Source of the DNA: Costus lasius | Lineage: Eukaryota; Streptophyta; Magnoliopsida; Zingiberales; Costaceae | Assembly: GCA_027563935.2 (NCBI GenBank) | Contig: JANVAS020000203.1 | Span: 62,001-126,000 of the forward strand | Direction: 5' to 3' | DNA: 64,000 bases | Part shown: positions 33,301 through 42,349 of the stretch, one piece after another | How positions within the stretch are numbered: the first letter of the stretch is position 1 | How the letters are laid out: every line of letters begins with the position of its first letter | The notes under the pieces: generated by a model | What the model was told of the DNA's origin: nothing | Seen by the model: the letters and a program-made list of their open reading frames with translations, nothing else | Database searches by the model: none | Made by a program: the position numbers and the translations under genes

Positions 33301-34198
33301 AGATCTAGGAGAAGCAGCCTATGTGTTAGGTGTAAAGATCTACAGGGATAGATCTAAGAGGCTTCTCGGGTTGTGCCAGAGTACTTACATCGATAAGGTC
33401 CTGGAGAGATTCCATTTAGAGAATTCTAAACGTGGATATCTTCCAGTCAGACATGGTCTGAATCTTTCGAAGAGTCAGTGTCCACAAACACAGACTGAGA
33501 AAGATGAAATGGACAATACGCCTTATGCTTCGGCTATTGGGTCCATCATGTATGCGATGTTGTGTACTCGCCCAGACGTCGCTTACGGGTTAAGCGTGAC
33601 CAGTCGATTCCAAAGTAATCCAGGTTTGGCGCACTGGATTGCGGTCAAGAACATTTTAAAATATCTGCGGAGGACCAAAGATATGTTCTTGATATATGGT
33701 GGTCAGGAAGAACTCAGTATAGAGGGATATACTGACGCTTCGTTCCAGACGGACCAGGATGATTTCCGATCGCAATCAGGCTATGTTTTTAGCTTGAATG
33801 GTGGAGCAGTGGTGTGGAAGAGTTTCAAACAGTCAACTGTTGCTGATTCCACAACAGAAGCCGAGTATGTTGCAGCCTCGGAAGCATCCAAGGAGGCAGT
33901 GTGGATTCGTAAGTTCGTGAGAGAACTTGGTGTCGTTCCTTCGAGTGCAGATCCTTTGGTTATCTTCTGTGATAACACTGGAGCAATCGCACAAGCAAAG
34001 GAACCACGGTCGCACCAGAAGTCCAAGCACATACAGAGACGGTTTCACTTGATCCGGGAGATCATTGATCGAGGCGAGATCAAAATATGCAAGGTTCATA
34101 CAGATGACAATCTGGCAGACCCGCTTACCATGCCTCTGGCGCAGCAGAAGCATGAGAAGCACTGTAATAATATGGGTTTGAGATTTCTCAACCATTAG
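30314..34198 (+). CDS. Copia-A1 gag-pol polyprotein (intact)
   Basis: 1294 codons from an ATG preceded by GCAGCAACGAACACC; it is the first ATG of the open frame. Domains in order: gag (1-~235) and basic linker; CCHC zinc knuckle C240-X2-C243-X4-H248-X4-C253; protease with WVLDTACG (Asp 287); GAG-pre-integrase zinc region (~416-462, HSRLGH...CKAC); integrase core Asp 482, Asp 545, Glu 581 (35 residues between the last two); integrase-RT linker with basic SGRIRRQPERY; RT with Asp 883 (WQMDVKTAFLNG) and YVDD 968-971; RNase H with Asp 1141 (GYTDASF). Pol order IN-RT-RH defines Ty1/copia. No stop or frameshift. It would make virus-like particles and integrate new copies. One oddity is Met where ADPLTKPL is usual near the C-terminus. 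The +1 frame overlaps and minus-strand frames here are shadows. Confidence 0.96.
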   Translation: MSFNVRSLLEREKFAGPNFSDWFGHLKIVLKAERKLYVLETAIPPQPAPNAARAVRDAYEKHVNDSIDVACLMLASMTPPLQRQHEDMSAIEIIANLKMLYAAQARTERYNLTKLFFQSKLAEGSPVGAHVLKMIGHKEALEKLGHTINQELAVDIILQSLPPSFDAFIINFNMNKIDCTPAELLNMLLTTEETLKGKPSTSVLMVPSRNKKKGKKGRAPVKNYSKALKQKVKRSKDNRCFHCGQLGHWKKDCKALQGDKRGSIASGSVIYVTEVMVSSSSISWVLDTACGVHICSNVQELKRRRQVGQHEVDLRVGNGARVAAVAVGDYFISLPSGIVLELNNCYFVPSITKNIISIPALVRKGFAFECKISKCVLTYDNIVYATGSINNGLFMLDMEHSIQNIDNKKAKYADHSTLLWHSRLGHINKKRIKRLHDHGLLGSFSCEEIDTCKACLMGKMTKSPFPHKGQRASGLLDLIHSDVCGPFSKHARGGYQYFITFTDDFSRYGYVYLMRHKSESFDKFKEFKNEVQNQLGRNIKALRSDRGGEYLSHTFTDYLKECGIISQLTPPGTPQWNGVSERRNRTLLDMVRSMMSQATLPYSFWGFALETAAKVLNRVPSKAVSKTPYELWYGKQPSLTFIRIWGCEAYVKKLASGKLESRSDKCIFVGYPKETKGYYFFDPKENKVFVARTAIFLEKEFLLQEASGREIKLDEIPEEGQSSQAQMDEPEPVDQVIEQPEAQISREPRRSGRIRRQPERYDGVYIIDNDEPLTYADAVSGPESARWLEAMRAEMDSMSDNQVWDLVDPPPGVIPIGCKWIFKKKIDMDGNVVTYKGRLVAKGFKQIYGIDYDETFSPVAMFKSIRILFAIAAYYDYEIWQMDVKTAFLNGNLDEDVFMTQPEGFTNPADRHKICKLKKSIYGLKQASRSWNIRFDESISEFGFIKNEDDPCVYKRFSGSVITFLILYVDDILIIGNDIPELHAVKAWLGKYFQMKDLGEAAYVLGVKIYRDRSKRLLGLCQSTYIDKVLERFHLENSKRGYLPVRHGLNLSKSQCPQTQTEKDEMDNTPYASAIGSIMYAMLCTRPDVAYGLSVTSRFQSNPGLAHWIAVKNILKYLRRTKDMFLIYGGQEELSIEGYTDASFQTDQDDFRSQSGYVFSLNGGAVVWKSFKQSTVADSTTEAEYVAASEASKEAVWIRKFVRELGVVPSSADPLVIFCDNTGAIAQAKEPRSHQKSKHIQRRFHLIREIIDRGEIKICKVHTDDNLADPLTMPLAQQKHEKHCNNMGLRFLNH

Positions 34199-34209
34199 AT
34201 TAAGTGCAA

Positions 34210-34218
34210 GTGGGAGAT
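34210..34218 (+). other. Copia-A1 polypurine tract
   Basis: GTGGGAGAT immediately before the 3' LTR start (34219), 11 bases after the polyprotein stop. Identical in A2 (42341-42349) and, reversed, in Copia-B1. Confidence 0.9.
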
Positions 34219-35918
34219 TGTTGGGGTATGCCCTTAAGGCTAATGTTTGAGGCCTTGGGATTATAAACTGTATCATGTAATAAACTCTTGTGTTTATAAA
34301 GGCATGGTTGTTATTCAGATTGTTACCTTGTCTGCTGTAATAAGTGTACTTCTGAATAATGTCTCAAAGCTGTTCAGCTAGGCTGACAGGCTATAAGTCC
34401 TTAGTCGAGATATCTTGGTGAACTGAGACAGCCTTGATATGATTGAGACTAATATGAGTGCTAATCTTATAGGATGCTTCGAGCATGGAATAAGATGTAG
34501 ACTCATAGGTACATTGGATGTACTGGACAGACCCTACTGGGATATTCCATTGCTTGTCACGATGTGAATGATCCCTGTAAGCAGCAAGTGGCACATGTCC
34601 TCTGACTTGAGATCACTTGTGTTTCTAAATGATGATTGTCATTGTCTTGAGGTAGTTCAATATCATTTGAAACATAATGATTATAGACTATCTTGGATGG
34701 TGAGCTTGAGTCAGGTTAGGGCACTTGTGATAGATAAAGGATTGCCGTCTCCTTGTTCAAGGAGTGTGATGTTCTAAGGGGCCCCCCTATATGAGATGAT
34801 TGAGATAGTGTATGGCCATACCCAGATGACTATGTTCATCTGATCTAATCATGCTCATCGTATTGGAGTTACAAGCTTGACCCGCTTGTCCAATAAGAAC
34901 ATCCAGTGGCAAAGGATACATGTATGCCTTATGAGTTTGATTCACACTTGTGCTATGGTTTGGGAGTAGTCTTGGAAGACTCTTTCCTTTATATCAGGAG
35001 ACAGTGATGTGTTGCTAGATACCCCTCACTGATCGTGATAACGTAAGTTATCGTTACCGACATTTAGAGGAAACCCTCAGGGTCGCACAATTTGGTGATA
35101 TGGCTTACTTGAGTCAGATCGTATGGACTGAATTCTTTGAGTTCAGATTAGAGGGATTTAATCTCTGATTGTAAGTGAGATCTGGTCTGATCATGTTTGA
35201 TTGATTAGGACTTGAGATCGGTAAGCTTCGATCGAGAGAGATGATGCTAGATCGAAGAGATCAGGGGCATCAGGAGATGAATGGTTAGATCATGAGCCTT
35301 GGGGTTCGATTTGGTCTAGACCAAGTGGCTTGAGCTATTTCGGTTTGGTTTGAAGAACCAAAGTCGATTTGACGTTATTGGATTGAACCGGTTCACAAAG
35401 GTGAACGCTTGGTTCAATGTCAATAGGCGTTTTAGGGTTGGCTTAAACGCATGGCTTGATTGTCTTCCATTTATGGTAAGTAATCAAACCGGTTTTTGCT
35501 CCAACGCCAAAAACGCATATGCGTTTTGCTCTTTGCTTCAACGCCTAGCTCTTTGGTTGGGCGATTGGAAAAAGAGAGGAGCTTTTGCAAGAGGAGCTCT
35601 CGGCCAAGAGGGAATCATCTCATCACCCCCTTTCCATTCGACAAAAGAAAAGCTTGGGTGTCTTGCTAGCACAAGGGACCGCAAGGAGTAAGCATCTTCA
35701 TCTTGTGTGTGAACTTGTGGAGGAGATCTAATTTGTTCTCTTCATCCAAGCCGACTTCCAAGCATATGGCGTTGGTATGAATTTCCCTCTCAATCTATTC
35801 AATCGGTTATAGTTGAACATATGGCATGCAAATGATCTTAAACCCTTGCTTCCGCTAGCATATTTTTCATTAGCGCCATGACTAGGGTTTTTGCCCCCCA
35901 TTTTAAGGGGTTTCTTCA
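34219..35918 (+). repeat. Copia-A1 3' LTR
   Basis: 1700 bp, starting TGTTGGGG directly after the tract and ending TTCTTCA. It is followed by CGGTA (35919-35923), the duplicated target, then the rest of the A2 LTR. The only differences from the 5' copy that I could see are near 34330, 34930, 34997 and 35774. Confidence 0.95.
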
Positions 35919-35923
35919 CGGTA

Positions 35924-36634
35924 AGCTTCGATCGAGAGTATGGATGCTAGATCGAAGAGATCAAGAGCATCAAGAGATGAACGGTTAGATCTTGAACCGT
36001 TTGGTTCATAGAGATCTAGACCATGGCTTGGGCTGGTTTAATTTGGGTTTTTTAACCGAATTGAGTTAAACCTAATTGGCTTGAACCGGTTCACATGGGT
36101 GAACGTATGGTTCAAGGTTTAAAGGCATCTTGGGCGGTTTTTCTTCAAGTGGTCGCATGGCTTGATAACCTTCCATATTTGGAAGTGTAACGCCATCACT
36201 TGAATGAGAAAAACCTCAACGCAATTTGCCAATTACTCTCTTGTCTCCTTCATTCGACGAAGGGAGGACTCTTGGACAAGGAAGCTCTCGGCCAAGCACA
36301 TCTCGTCATCAACACACGACAAGGAACTTTGGGGAGATCTCTTGCTAGCACAAGGAAGATCCTAAAGGGTAGCCATCTCTCATCTAGTGTGTGTTTTCTT
36401 TGGAGGAGTGCTTACTTGCCCTCTTGCTTCCAAGCCGACACCCTTTATCATGGCTATGGTAAAAGATCTCAAACTTGATCTTTGCAATACATATAAAGTT
36501 GATCATATATATGTGTTCATGCAAACGATTTTATTGAAACCCTAGAAGAGTACATTTTCCGCATGCTCTAGGGTTCGCCCCCCTCTTGAAAGGGGTTTTA
36601 TCTGCCTGCGCTCCCCCTTGAAGGGGACCCTTCA
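35924..36634 (+). repeat. Copia-A2 5' LTR, right part
   Basis: Continues the LTR broken at 26751 (AGCTTCGATCGAGAGTATGG) and ends TTCA at 36634. Near the end two G/C-rich folds occur in tandem (CCCCCCTCTTGAAAGGGG and CTCCCCCTTGAAGGGG). The 92-codon frame at 36200-36478 is duplicated in the 3' LTR and is not a gene. Confidence 0.93.
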
Positions 36635-36636
36635 AT

Positions 36637-36648
36637 TGGTATCAGAGC
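36637..36648 (+). other. Copia-A2 primer-binding site
   Basis: TGGTATCAGAGC two bases after the LTR end; initiator Met-tRNA complement. Confidence 0.92.
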
Positions 36649-37904
36649 GGGTTATGCATGAATCTTATGATTGCTTTAGTGATCCATGTTTGCGCCATTG
36701 TTGTAGATCTATCATCACCATGAATACATGTTAGTCATTAGATGTTGGCGCATGATTGATATCACATGTTTGCGCTAATGGATAGATCTAATGTCAACAT
36801 GCGAAACTACATGTTATTACTTGTATGATTCTTGGCGCATGTTTCTTGATGGCGCTTGTTGAATGTCTTTGTAAAATTCATTACATCTTGCGCGCCTCAC
36901 TAGATCTAAGTGGCGCCTACTATAAACCCTTAGATGGGTTGATGGGGTTGAAGTCACCTCTAAGTTAGATCCACTAGTCTGATCAGACCATCTGACAGCC
37001 TAGATGGATCGACCAGATGGCACCTGTGCGCAAGCACGAGGTGGCCATAGGTCGATTGCATCTTAGGCGTGTAGCGAGGTCTGGTTGAGACAACTCAGTG
37101 AACACACATGAGTTAGGCCCGGGGTCACACCCGCTTGCCAGAACTCATGAGGGTTGTTCAGCCCTTGGCGCATGCATGGTTGACCATTAGGTCAACTCGA
37201 GTCAGTTAGGACTTGGTGCATGCAAGGGCAGAGGATCTGACTAGTTGGATGAGTGGATCCCTATCAATGGACCATTGTAAGGTTGTAGGGCTTATAAGAA
37301 AATTAAAATTGATGCCAATGGGGTTTTCAAAAATTTTATTTTCTTTGTAATGGATCACATGTTGATTGAATGATGCCATGATGCTTGTTTATTTCATCTT
37401 ATGTGGGTTGCCTTTAATTGTGTGCTGTGCTGGGGCCTGCGAGCCTGGTAAATTATTATTTTGTGATCTGCGAATCACTTTTAAACTCATTGATTGTATA
37501 ATTGACCTGTGAGTCAAACTTGTCTAGATAGATCAAATTGTATTTGATTAGACAAGAGCACAAAGGCACACATCCTAGAGGGGCATTCAGCTGGTGGCGC
37601 ACCTGAGGTGCTCTTGGCGCTAGGGCCCTGGGTTGGACTAGATGAGATGCAAAAGTCCCAAGAAGAGCAAGTGAAGACTTAAGTATCTTAAGGTCTTACT
37701 TAGGCTTTGGGCTTTTACCACATAAGATCCATGCTTTCTTTTTATTGCTTATATAATTAGAACTGCATGAGTTTATCTTCTGCTATCACCATAGGAATTG
37801 CATGATAGTGAAGAAGATAAAAGGACCGTTAAAATCCAACGCTAACATATCAAGCTCGTAAGCCTTCTGACGCGAAACCTCACTGTTCTGATTATCGTTG
37901 GAGC

Positions 37905-37930
37905 CGTGTTGTACCCACTCAGTGGGCACG
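37905..37930 (+). other. Leader hairpin, 5' member, Copia-A2
   Basis: Outer stem CGTG/CACG, bulge TTGTA, inner stem CCCAC/GTGGG, loop TCA. Confidence 0.7.
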
Positions 37931-38112
37931 TCCATCTATCTTCAGACGGTGCGGGATTTCACCTGCGTGTTACAGAGAAGGGATTTATCGCTTCTCGTTG
38001 CTCAGCATAGCACGTGGTGGTCCAGGGAGTAGGTCGGGTCAGCTTGACCATGTAGGCTACATATGTGGCGCATACGGTAGCGCATGGAGGCAGCCATCTG
38101 TGGGATCAGAGA

Positions 38113-38140
38113 CTGTGTTGTACCAACTCAGTTGGCACAG
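38113..38140 (+). other. Leader hairpin, 3' member, Copia-A2
   Basis: Outer stem CTGTG/CACAG, bulge TTGTA, inner stem CCAAC/GTTGG, loop TCA; 208 bases after the 5' member, as in A1. Confidence 0.7.
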
Positions 38141-38444
38141 TCTGCTGGATTGCCCAGATGAAGGGGAATCGCACGGGTTGGCGATTGGCAGGGACTGCCT
38201 ACCAGAAATTAGTGCTTGTACTCTCTGTGCATCTTATCTCGCCTGAGCGGGACGCGGAGACCAAGTATGAAATCTGGATCCCATCTCACTAAAAGAGTGT
38301 TACTCTTTCGGACTGTTTACTGGATTTTTCAGTCAGACAAAATAGTGAGAAAAAGAATCTTTCTTAAGTCCTGGATTGATTCTGAACATTGATACTGACC
38401 TTGCTGTTCTTGCATTGTTGTAGATTCCTGCAGCAACGAACACC

Positions 38445-41400
38445 ATGAGCTTCAATGTGCGATCCCTACTGGAAAGGGAGAAGTTTGCTGGGCCGAACTT
38501 CTCTGACTGGTTCGGACACCTTAAGATCGTTCTTAAGGCAGAGAGGAAACTGTATGTCCTCGAGATGGCAGTGCCGCCTCAACCCGCTGCGAACGCCGCA
38601 AGGGCGGTTCGTGAAGCCTATGAAAAGCATGTCAATGATAGCATTGATGTCGCTTGCCTGATGCTAGCGTCTATGACGCCACCGCTGCAGCGTCAGCATG
38701 AGGATATGTCGGCTATAGAGATTATAGCGAACCTCAAGATGCTGTATGCTGCACAGGCGAGGACAGAACGCTATAATCTGACGAAGCTCTTCTTTCAGAG
38801 CAAACTGGCTGAAGGGAGCCCAGTTGGAGCTCATGTGCTCAAGATGATTGGGCACAAGGAGGCTCTAGAGAAACTGGGGCATACCATTAACCAGGAGCTT
38901 GCTGTAGATATTATTCTGCAGTCTCTCCCGCCATCTTTCGATGCGTTCATTATTAACTTTAATATGAACAAAATCGATTGTACTCCGGCTGAGTTGCTGA
39001 ATATGCTCTTGACTACTGAGGAAACTCTGAAGGGAAAGCCTTCAACCTCTGTCTTACTGGTTCCTTCTAGGAACAAGAAGAAGGGGAAGAAGGGCAAGGC
39101 CCCTGTCAAGAACTACAGTAAGGCTCTGAAACAGAAGGTGAAGCGGTCGAAGGACAACAGGTGTTTCCACTGTGGCCAGCTGGGTCACTGGAAAAAGGAC
39201 TATAAAGCGCTCCAAGGAGATAAGAGGGGAAGCATCGCTTCTGGCTCAGGTATATACGTGACGGAAGTCATGGTTTCATCTTCTTCTATTTCATGGGTGT
39301 TGGACACTGCATGTGGAGTTCACATTTGTTCAAATGTACAGGAACTCAAGAGAAGAAGGCAGGTGGGACAGCATGAGGTAGACCTACGCGTTGGAAACGG
39401 GGCACGGGTTGCTGCTGTTGCTGTAGGAGACTATTTCATTTCTTTACCATCTGGCATTGTATTAGAATTAAACAATTGTTATTTTGTACCGAGTATCACT
39501 AAAAATATTATCTCTATTCCTGCTCTTGTCAGGAAAGGATTTGCCTTTGAATGCAATATTTCAAAGTGTGTTTTATCTTGTGATAATATTGTTTATGCAA
39601 CTGGTTCAATTAACAATGGGTTATACATGTTGGACATGGAAAGTTCTATACATAACATTGATAATAAGAAAGCCAAGAATGCTGATGACAGCACCTTGCT
39701 ATGGCATAGTCGTTTAGGCCATATAAACGAGAAACGCATTAAGCGGTTGCATGATCATGGACTGCTGGGATCATTCTCCTATGAGGAGATTGATACATGC
39801 AAAGCTTGTTTGATGGGTAAAATGACGAAGTCACCTTTTCCTAATAAAGGTCAAAGGGCTTCAGGTTTACTTGACCTCATACACAGTGATGTGTGTGGGC
39901 CATTTAGTAAACATGCCAGAGGTGGCTATCAGTACTTCATTACCTTTACTGATGATTTCAGTAGGTATGGGTATGTCTATCTGATGAGACATAAAAGTGA
40001 ATCTTTTGACAAGTTCAAAGAGTTCAAGAATGAAGTACAAAATCAGCTAGGCCGAAATATCAAGGCACTTCGCTCAGATCGAGGTGGTGAATACCTAAGT
40101 CATGCGTTTACTGACTATCTAAAGGAGTGTGGGATTATCTCACAGCTCACTCCACCAGGAACACCGCAATGGAATGGTGTGTCCGAGAGGAGAAATAGAA
40201 CGTTACTTGATATGGTTCGTTCTATGATGAGTCAGGCTACTCTACCTTACTCCTTTTGGGGTTTTGCACTGGAAACAGCTGCAAAGGTACTAAACCGAGT
40301 GCCATCCAAGGCAGTTTCTAAGACGCCATATGAGTTATGGTATGGGAAACAGCCGAGCTTGACATTTATCAGGATCTGGGGTTGCGAGGCTTATGTCAAA
40401 AAGCTCGCCTCTGGGAAACTGGAGAGCAGATCTGAGAAATGTATTTTTGTCGGGTACCCTAAGGAAACTAAGGGTTATTATTTCTACGATCCCAAAGAGA
40501 ACAAGGTATTTGTTGCTCGGACGGCCATATTTCTTGAGAAGGAATTTCTTCTGCAAGAGGCCAGTGGGAGAGAAATAAAGCTGGATGAGAATCCAGAGGA
40601 AGGACAAAGTAGTCAAGCACAGTTGGATGAGCCTGAGCCGGTAGAACAGGTTACTGAACAACCTGAGGCTCAGATATCACGGGAACCGCGAAGATCGGGA
40701 AGGATCCGTCGACAGCCTGAGCGCTATGACGGAGTCTACATCATTGATAATGATGAACCCCTCACTTATGCGGATGCGGTCAGTGGACCGGAGTCAGCTA
40801 GATGGCTTGATGCTATGCGAGCCGAGATGGACTCCATGTCAGATAACCAAGTCTGGGATTTGGTTGATCCGCCTCCGGGAGTAATCCCTATAGGCTGTAA
40901 ATGGATCTTCAAGAAGAAGATTGACATGGATGGTAACGTGGTTACCTATAAAGGCAGGCTAGTTGCGAAAGGTTTCAAACAAATCTACGGGATAGATTAT
41001 GATGAAACTTTCTCACCTGTAGCCATGTTTAAGTCTATTCGGATTCTTTTCGCGATAGCTGCATATTACGATTATGAGATCTGGCAGATGGATGTGAAGA
41101 CAGCTTTCCTTAATGGAAATCTGGACGAGGATGTGTATATGACACAACCTGAGGGTTTCACTAATCCATCAGATCGTCATAAAATATGCAAGTTAAAGAA
41201 GTCCATTTATGGACTGAAACAAGCATCTAGAAGCTGGAATATTCGTTTTGATGAATCAATCTCTGAGTTTGGTTTCATCAAGAACGAAGATGACCCGTGT
41301 GTATATAAGAGGTTTAGTGGGAGCGTGATTACATTCCTAGTCCTCTACGTCGATGATATCTTAATCATTGGAAATGATATTCCTGAACTGCATGCTGTTA

Positions 41401-42329
41401 AAGCATGGTTAGGAAAATGTTTCCAGATGAAAGATCTAGGAGAAGCAGCCTATGTATTAGGTGTGAAGATCTACCGGGATAGATCTAAGAGGCTTCTCGG
41501 GCTGTGCCAGAGTACTTACATCGATAAAGTCCTGGAGAGATTCCATTTAGAGAATTCTAAAAGAGGATATCTTCCAGTCAGACATGGTCTGAATCTTTCA
41601 AGGAGTCAGTGTCCACAAACACAGACTGAGAAAGATGAAATGGACAATACGCCTTATGCTTCGGCTATTGGGTCCATTATGTATGCGATGTTGTGTACTC
41701 GCCCAGACGTCGCTTACGGGTTAAGCGTGACCAGTCGATTCCAAAGTAATCCAAGTGTGGCGCACTGGATTGCAGTCAAGAACATTTTAAAATATCTGCG
41801 GAGGACCAAAGATATGTTCTTGATATATGGTGGTCAGGAAGAACTCAGTATTGAAGGATATACTGACGCTTCGTTCCAGTCGGACCAGGATGATTTCCGA
41901 TCGCAATCAGGCTATGTTTTTAGCTTGAATGGTGGAGCAGTGGTGTGGAAAAGTTTCAAACAGTCAACTGTTGCTGATTCCACAACAGAAGCCGAGTATG
42001 TTGCAGCCTCGGAAGCATCCAAGGAGGCAGTGTGGATTCGTAAGTTCGTGAGAGAACTTGGTGTCGTTCCTTCGAGTGCAGATCCTTTAGTTATCTTCTG
42101 TGATAACACTGGAGCAATCGCACAAGCAAAGGAACCACGGTCGCACCAGAAGTCCAAGCACATACAGAGACGGTTTCACTTGATCCGGGAGATCATTGAT
42201 CGAGGCAAGATCAAAATATGCAAGGTTCATACAGATGACAATCTGGCAGACCCGCTTACCAAGCCTCTGGCGCAGCAGAAGCATGAGAAGCACTGTAATA
42301 ATATGGGTTTGAGATTTCTCAACCATTAG
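38445..42329 (+). CDS. Copia-A2 gag-pol polyprotein (open, zinc knuckle damaged)
   Basis: 1294 codons with no internal stop, the same length as A1 and differing at scattered residues. The domain order and catalytic residues are as in A1: protease DTAC at 287, integrase Asp 482, Asp 545 and Glu 581, RT Asp 883 and YVDD, RNase H DASF. Unlike A1 it keeps the usual ADPLTKPL near the C-terminus. The last zinc-ligand cysteine of the gag knuckle (position 253) is Tyr (codon TAT, 39201-39203; TGC in A1). Gag zinc knuckles bind the genomic RNA for packaging, so this copy may be poor at packaging although its enzymes look intact. Start and leader as for A1. Confidence 0.95.
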   Translation: MSFNVRSLLEREKFAGPNFSDWFGHLKIVLKAERKLYVLEMAVPPQPAANAARAVREAYEKHVNDSIDVACLMLASMTPPLQRQHEDMSAIEIIANLKMLYAAQARTERYNLTKLFFQSKLAEGSPVGAHVLKMIGHKEALEKLGHTINQELAVDIILQSLPPSFDAFIINFNMNKIDCTPAELLNMLLTTEETLKGKPSTSVLLVPSRNKKKGKKGKAPVKNYSKALKQKVKRSKDNRCFHCGQLGHWKKDYKALQGDKRGSIASGSGIYVTEVMVSSSSISWVLDTACGVHICSNVQELKRRRQVGQHEVDLRVGNGARVAAVAVGDYFISLPSGIVLELNNCYFVPSITKNIISIPALVRKGFAFECNISKCVLSCDNIVYATGSINNGLYMLDMESSIHNIDNKKAKNADDSTLLWHSRLGHINEKRIKRLHDHGLLGSFSYEEIDTCKACLMGKMTKSPFPNKGQRASGLLDLIHSDVCGPFSKHARGGYQYFITFTDDFSRYGYVYLMRHKSESFDKFKEFKNEVQNQLGRNIKALRSDRGGEYLSHAFTDYLKECGIISQLTPPGTPQWNGVSERRNRTLLDMVRSMMSQATLPYSFWGFALETAAKVLNRVPSKAVSKTPYELWYGKQPSLTFIRIWGCEAYVKKLASGKLESRSEKCIFVGYPKETKGYYFYDPKENKVFVARTAIFLEKEFLLQEASGREIKLDENPEEGQSSQAQLDEPEPVEQVTEQPEAQISREPRRSGRIRRQPERYDGVYIIDNDEPLTYADAVSGPESARWLDAMRAEMDSMSDNQVWDLVDPPPGVIPIGCKWIFKKKIDMDGNVVTYKGRLVAKGFKQIYGIDYDETFSPVAMFKSIRILFAIAAYYDYEIWQMDVKTAFLNGNLDEDVYMTQPEGFTNPSDRHKICKLKKSIYGLKQASRSWNIRFDESISEFGFIKNEDDPCVYKRFSGSVITFLVLYVDDILIIGNDIPELHAVKAWLGKCFQMKDLGEAAYVLGVKIYRDRSKRLLGLCQSTYIDKVLERFHLENSKRGYLPVRHGLNLSRSQCPQTQTEKDEMDNTPYASAIGSIMYAMLCTRPDVAYGLSVTSRFQSNPSVAHWIAVKNILKYLRRTKDMFLIYGGQEELSIEGYTDASFQSDQDDFRSQSGYVFSLNGGAVVWKSFKQSTVADSTTEAEYVAASEASKEAVWIRKFVRELGVVPSSADPLVIFCDNTGAIAQAKEPRSHQKSKHIQRRFHLIREIIDRGKIKICKVHTDDNLADPLTKPLAQQKHEKHCNNMGLRFLNH

Positions 42330-42340
42330 ATTAAGTGCAA

Positions 42341-42349
42341 GTGGGAGAT
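42341..42349 (+). other. Copia-A2 polypurine tract
   Basis: GTGGGAGAT directly before the 3' LTR start at 42350. Confidence 0.9.

Larger units (their letters stand above)
26752..35918 (+). mobile_element. Complete Copia-A1 retrotransposon (Angela-like)
   Basis: Two 1700-bp LTRs (26752-28451, 34219-35918), primer site, 1.85-kb leader, an intact 1294-codon polyprotein and polypurine tract, flanked by CGGTA at 26747-26751 and 35919-35923. The LTRs differ at about four positions by eye. It is the youngest insertion in the nest and the element most likely to be functional. Angela/BARE-type lineage is inferred from the RT-RNase H wording and the TGTTGG...TATGCCC LTR start. Confidence 0.96.
36649..38444 (+). 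other. Copia-A2 5' leader
   Basis: About 1.8 kb, homologous to the A1 leader but with many small differences and without the duplicated CTCCCCCTTGAAGGGG folds. It includes hairpins at 37905-37930 (CGTG/CACG outer, CCCAC/GTGGG inner) and 38113-38140 (CTGTG/CACAG outer, CCAAC/GTTGG inner), and the TTGCATTGTTGTAG splice-acceptor-like run before the ATG. No supported gene. Confidence 0.75.

Noticed and set aside
38445..42329. Integrated virus (pararetrovirus)
   Set aside because: Domain order gag-PR-IN-RT-RH, LTRs, polypurine tract and target duplications identify Ty1/copia; no movement protein or envelope gene.
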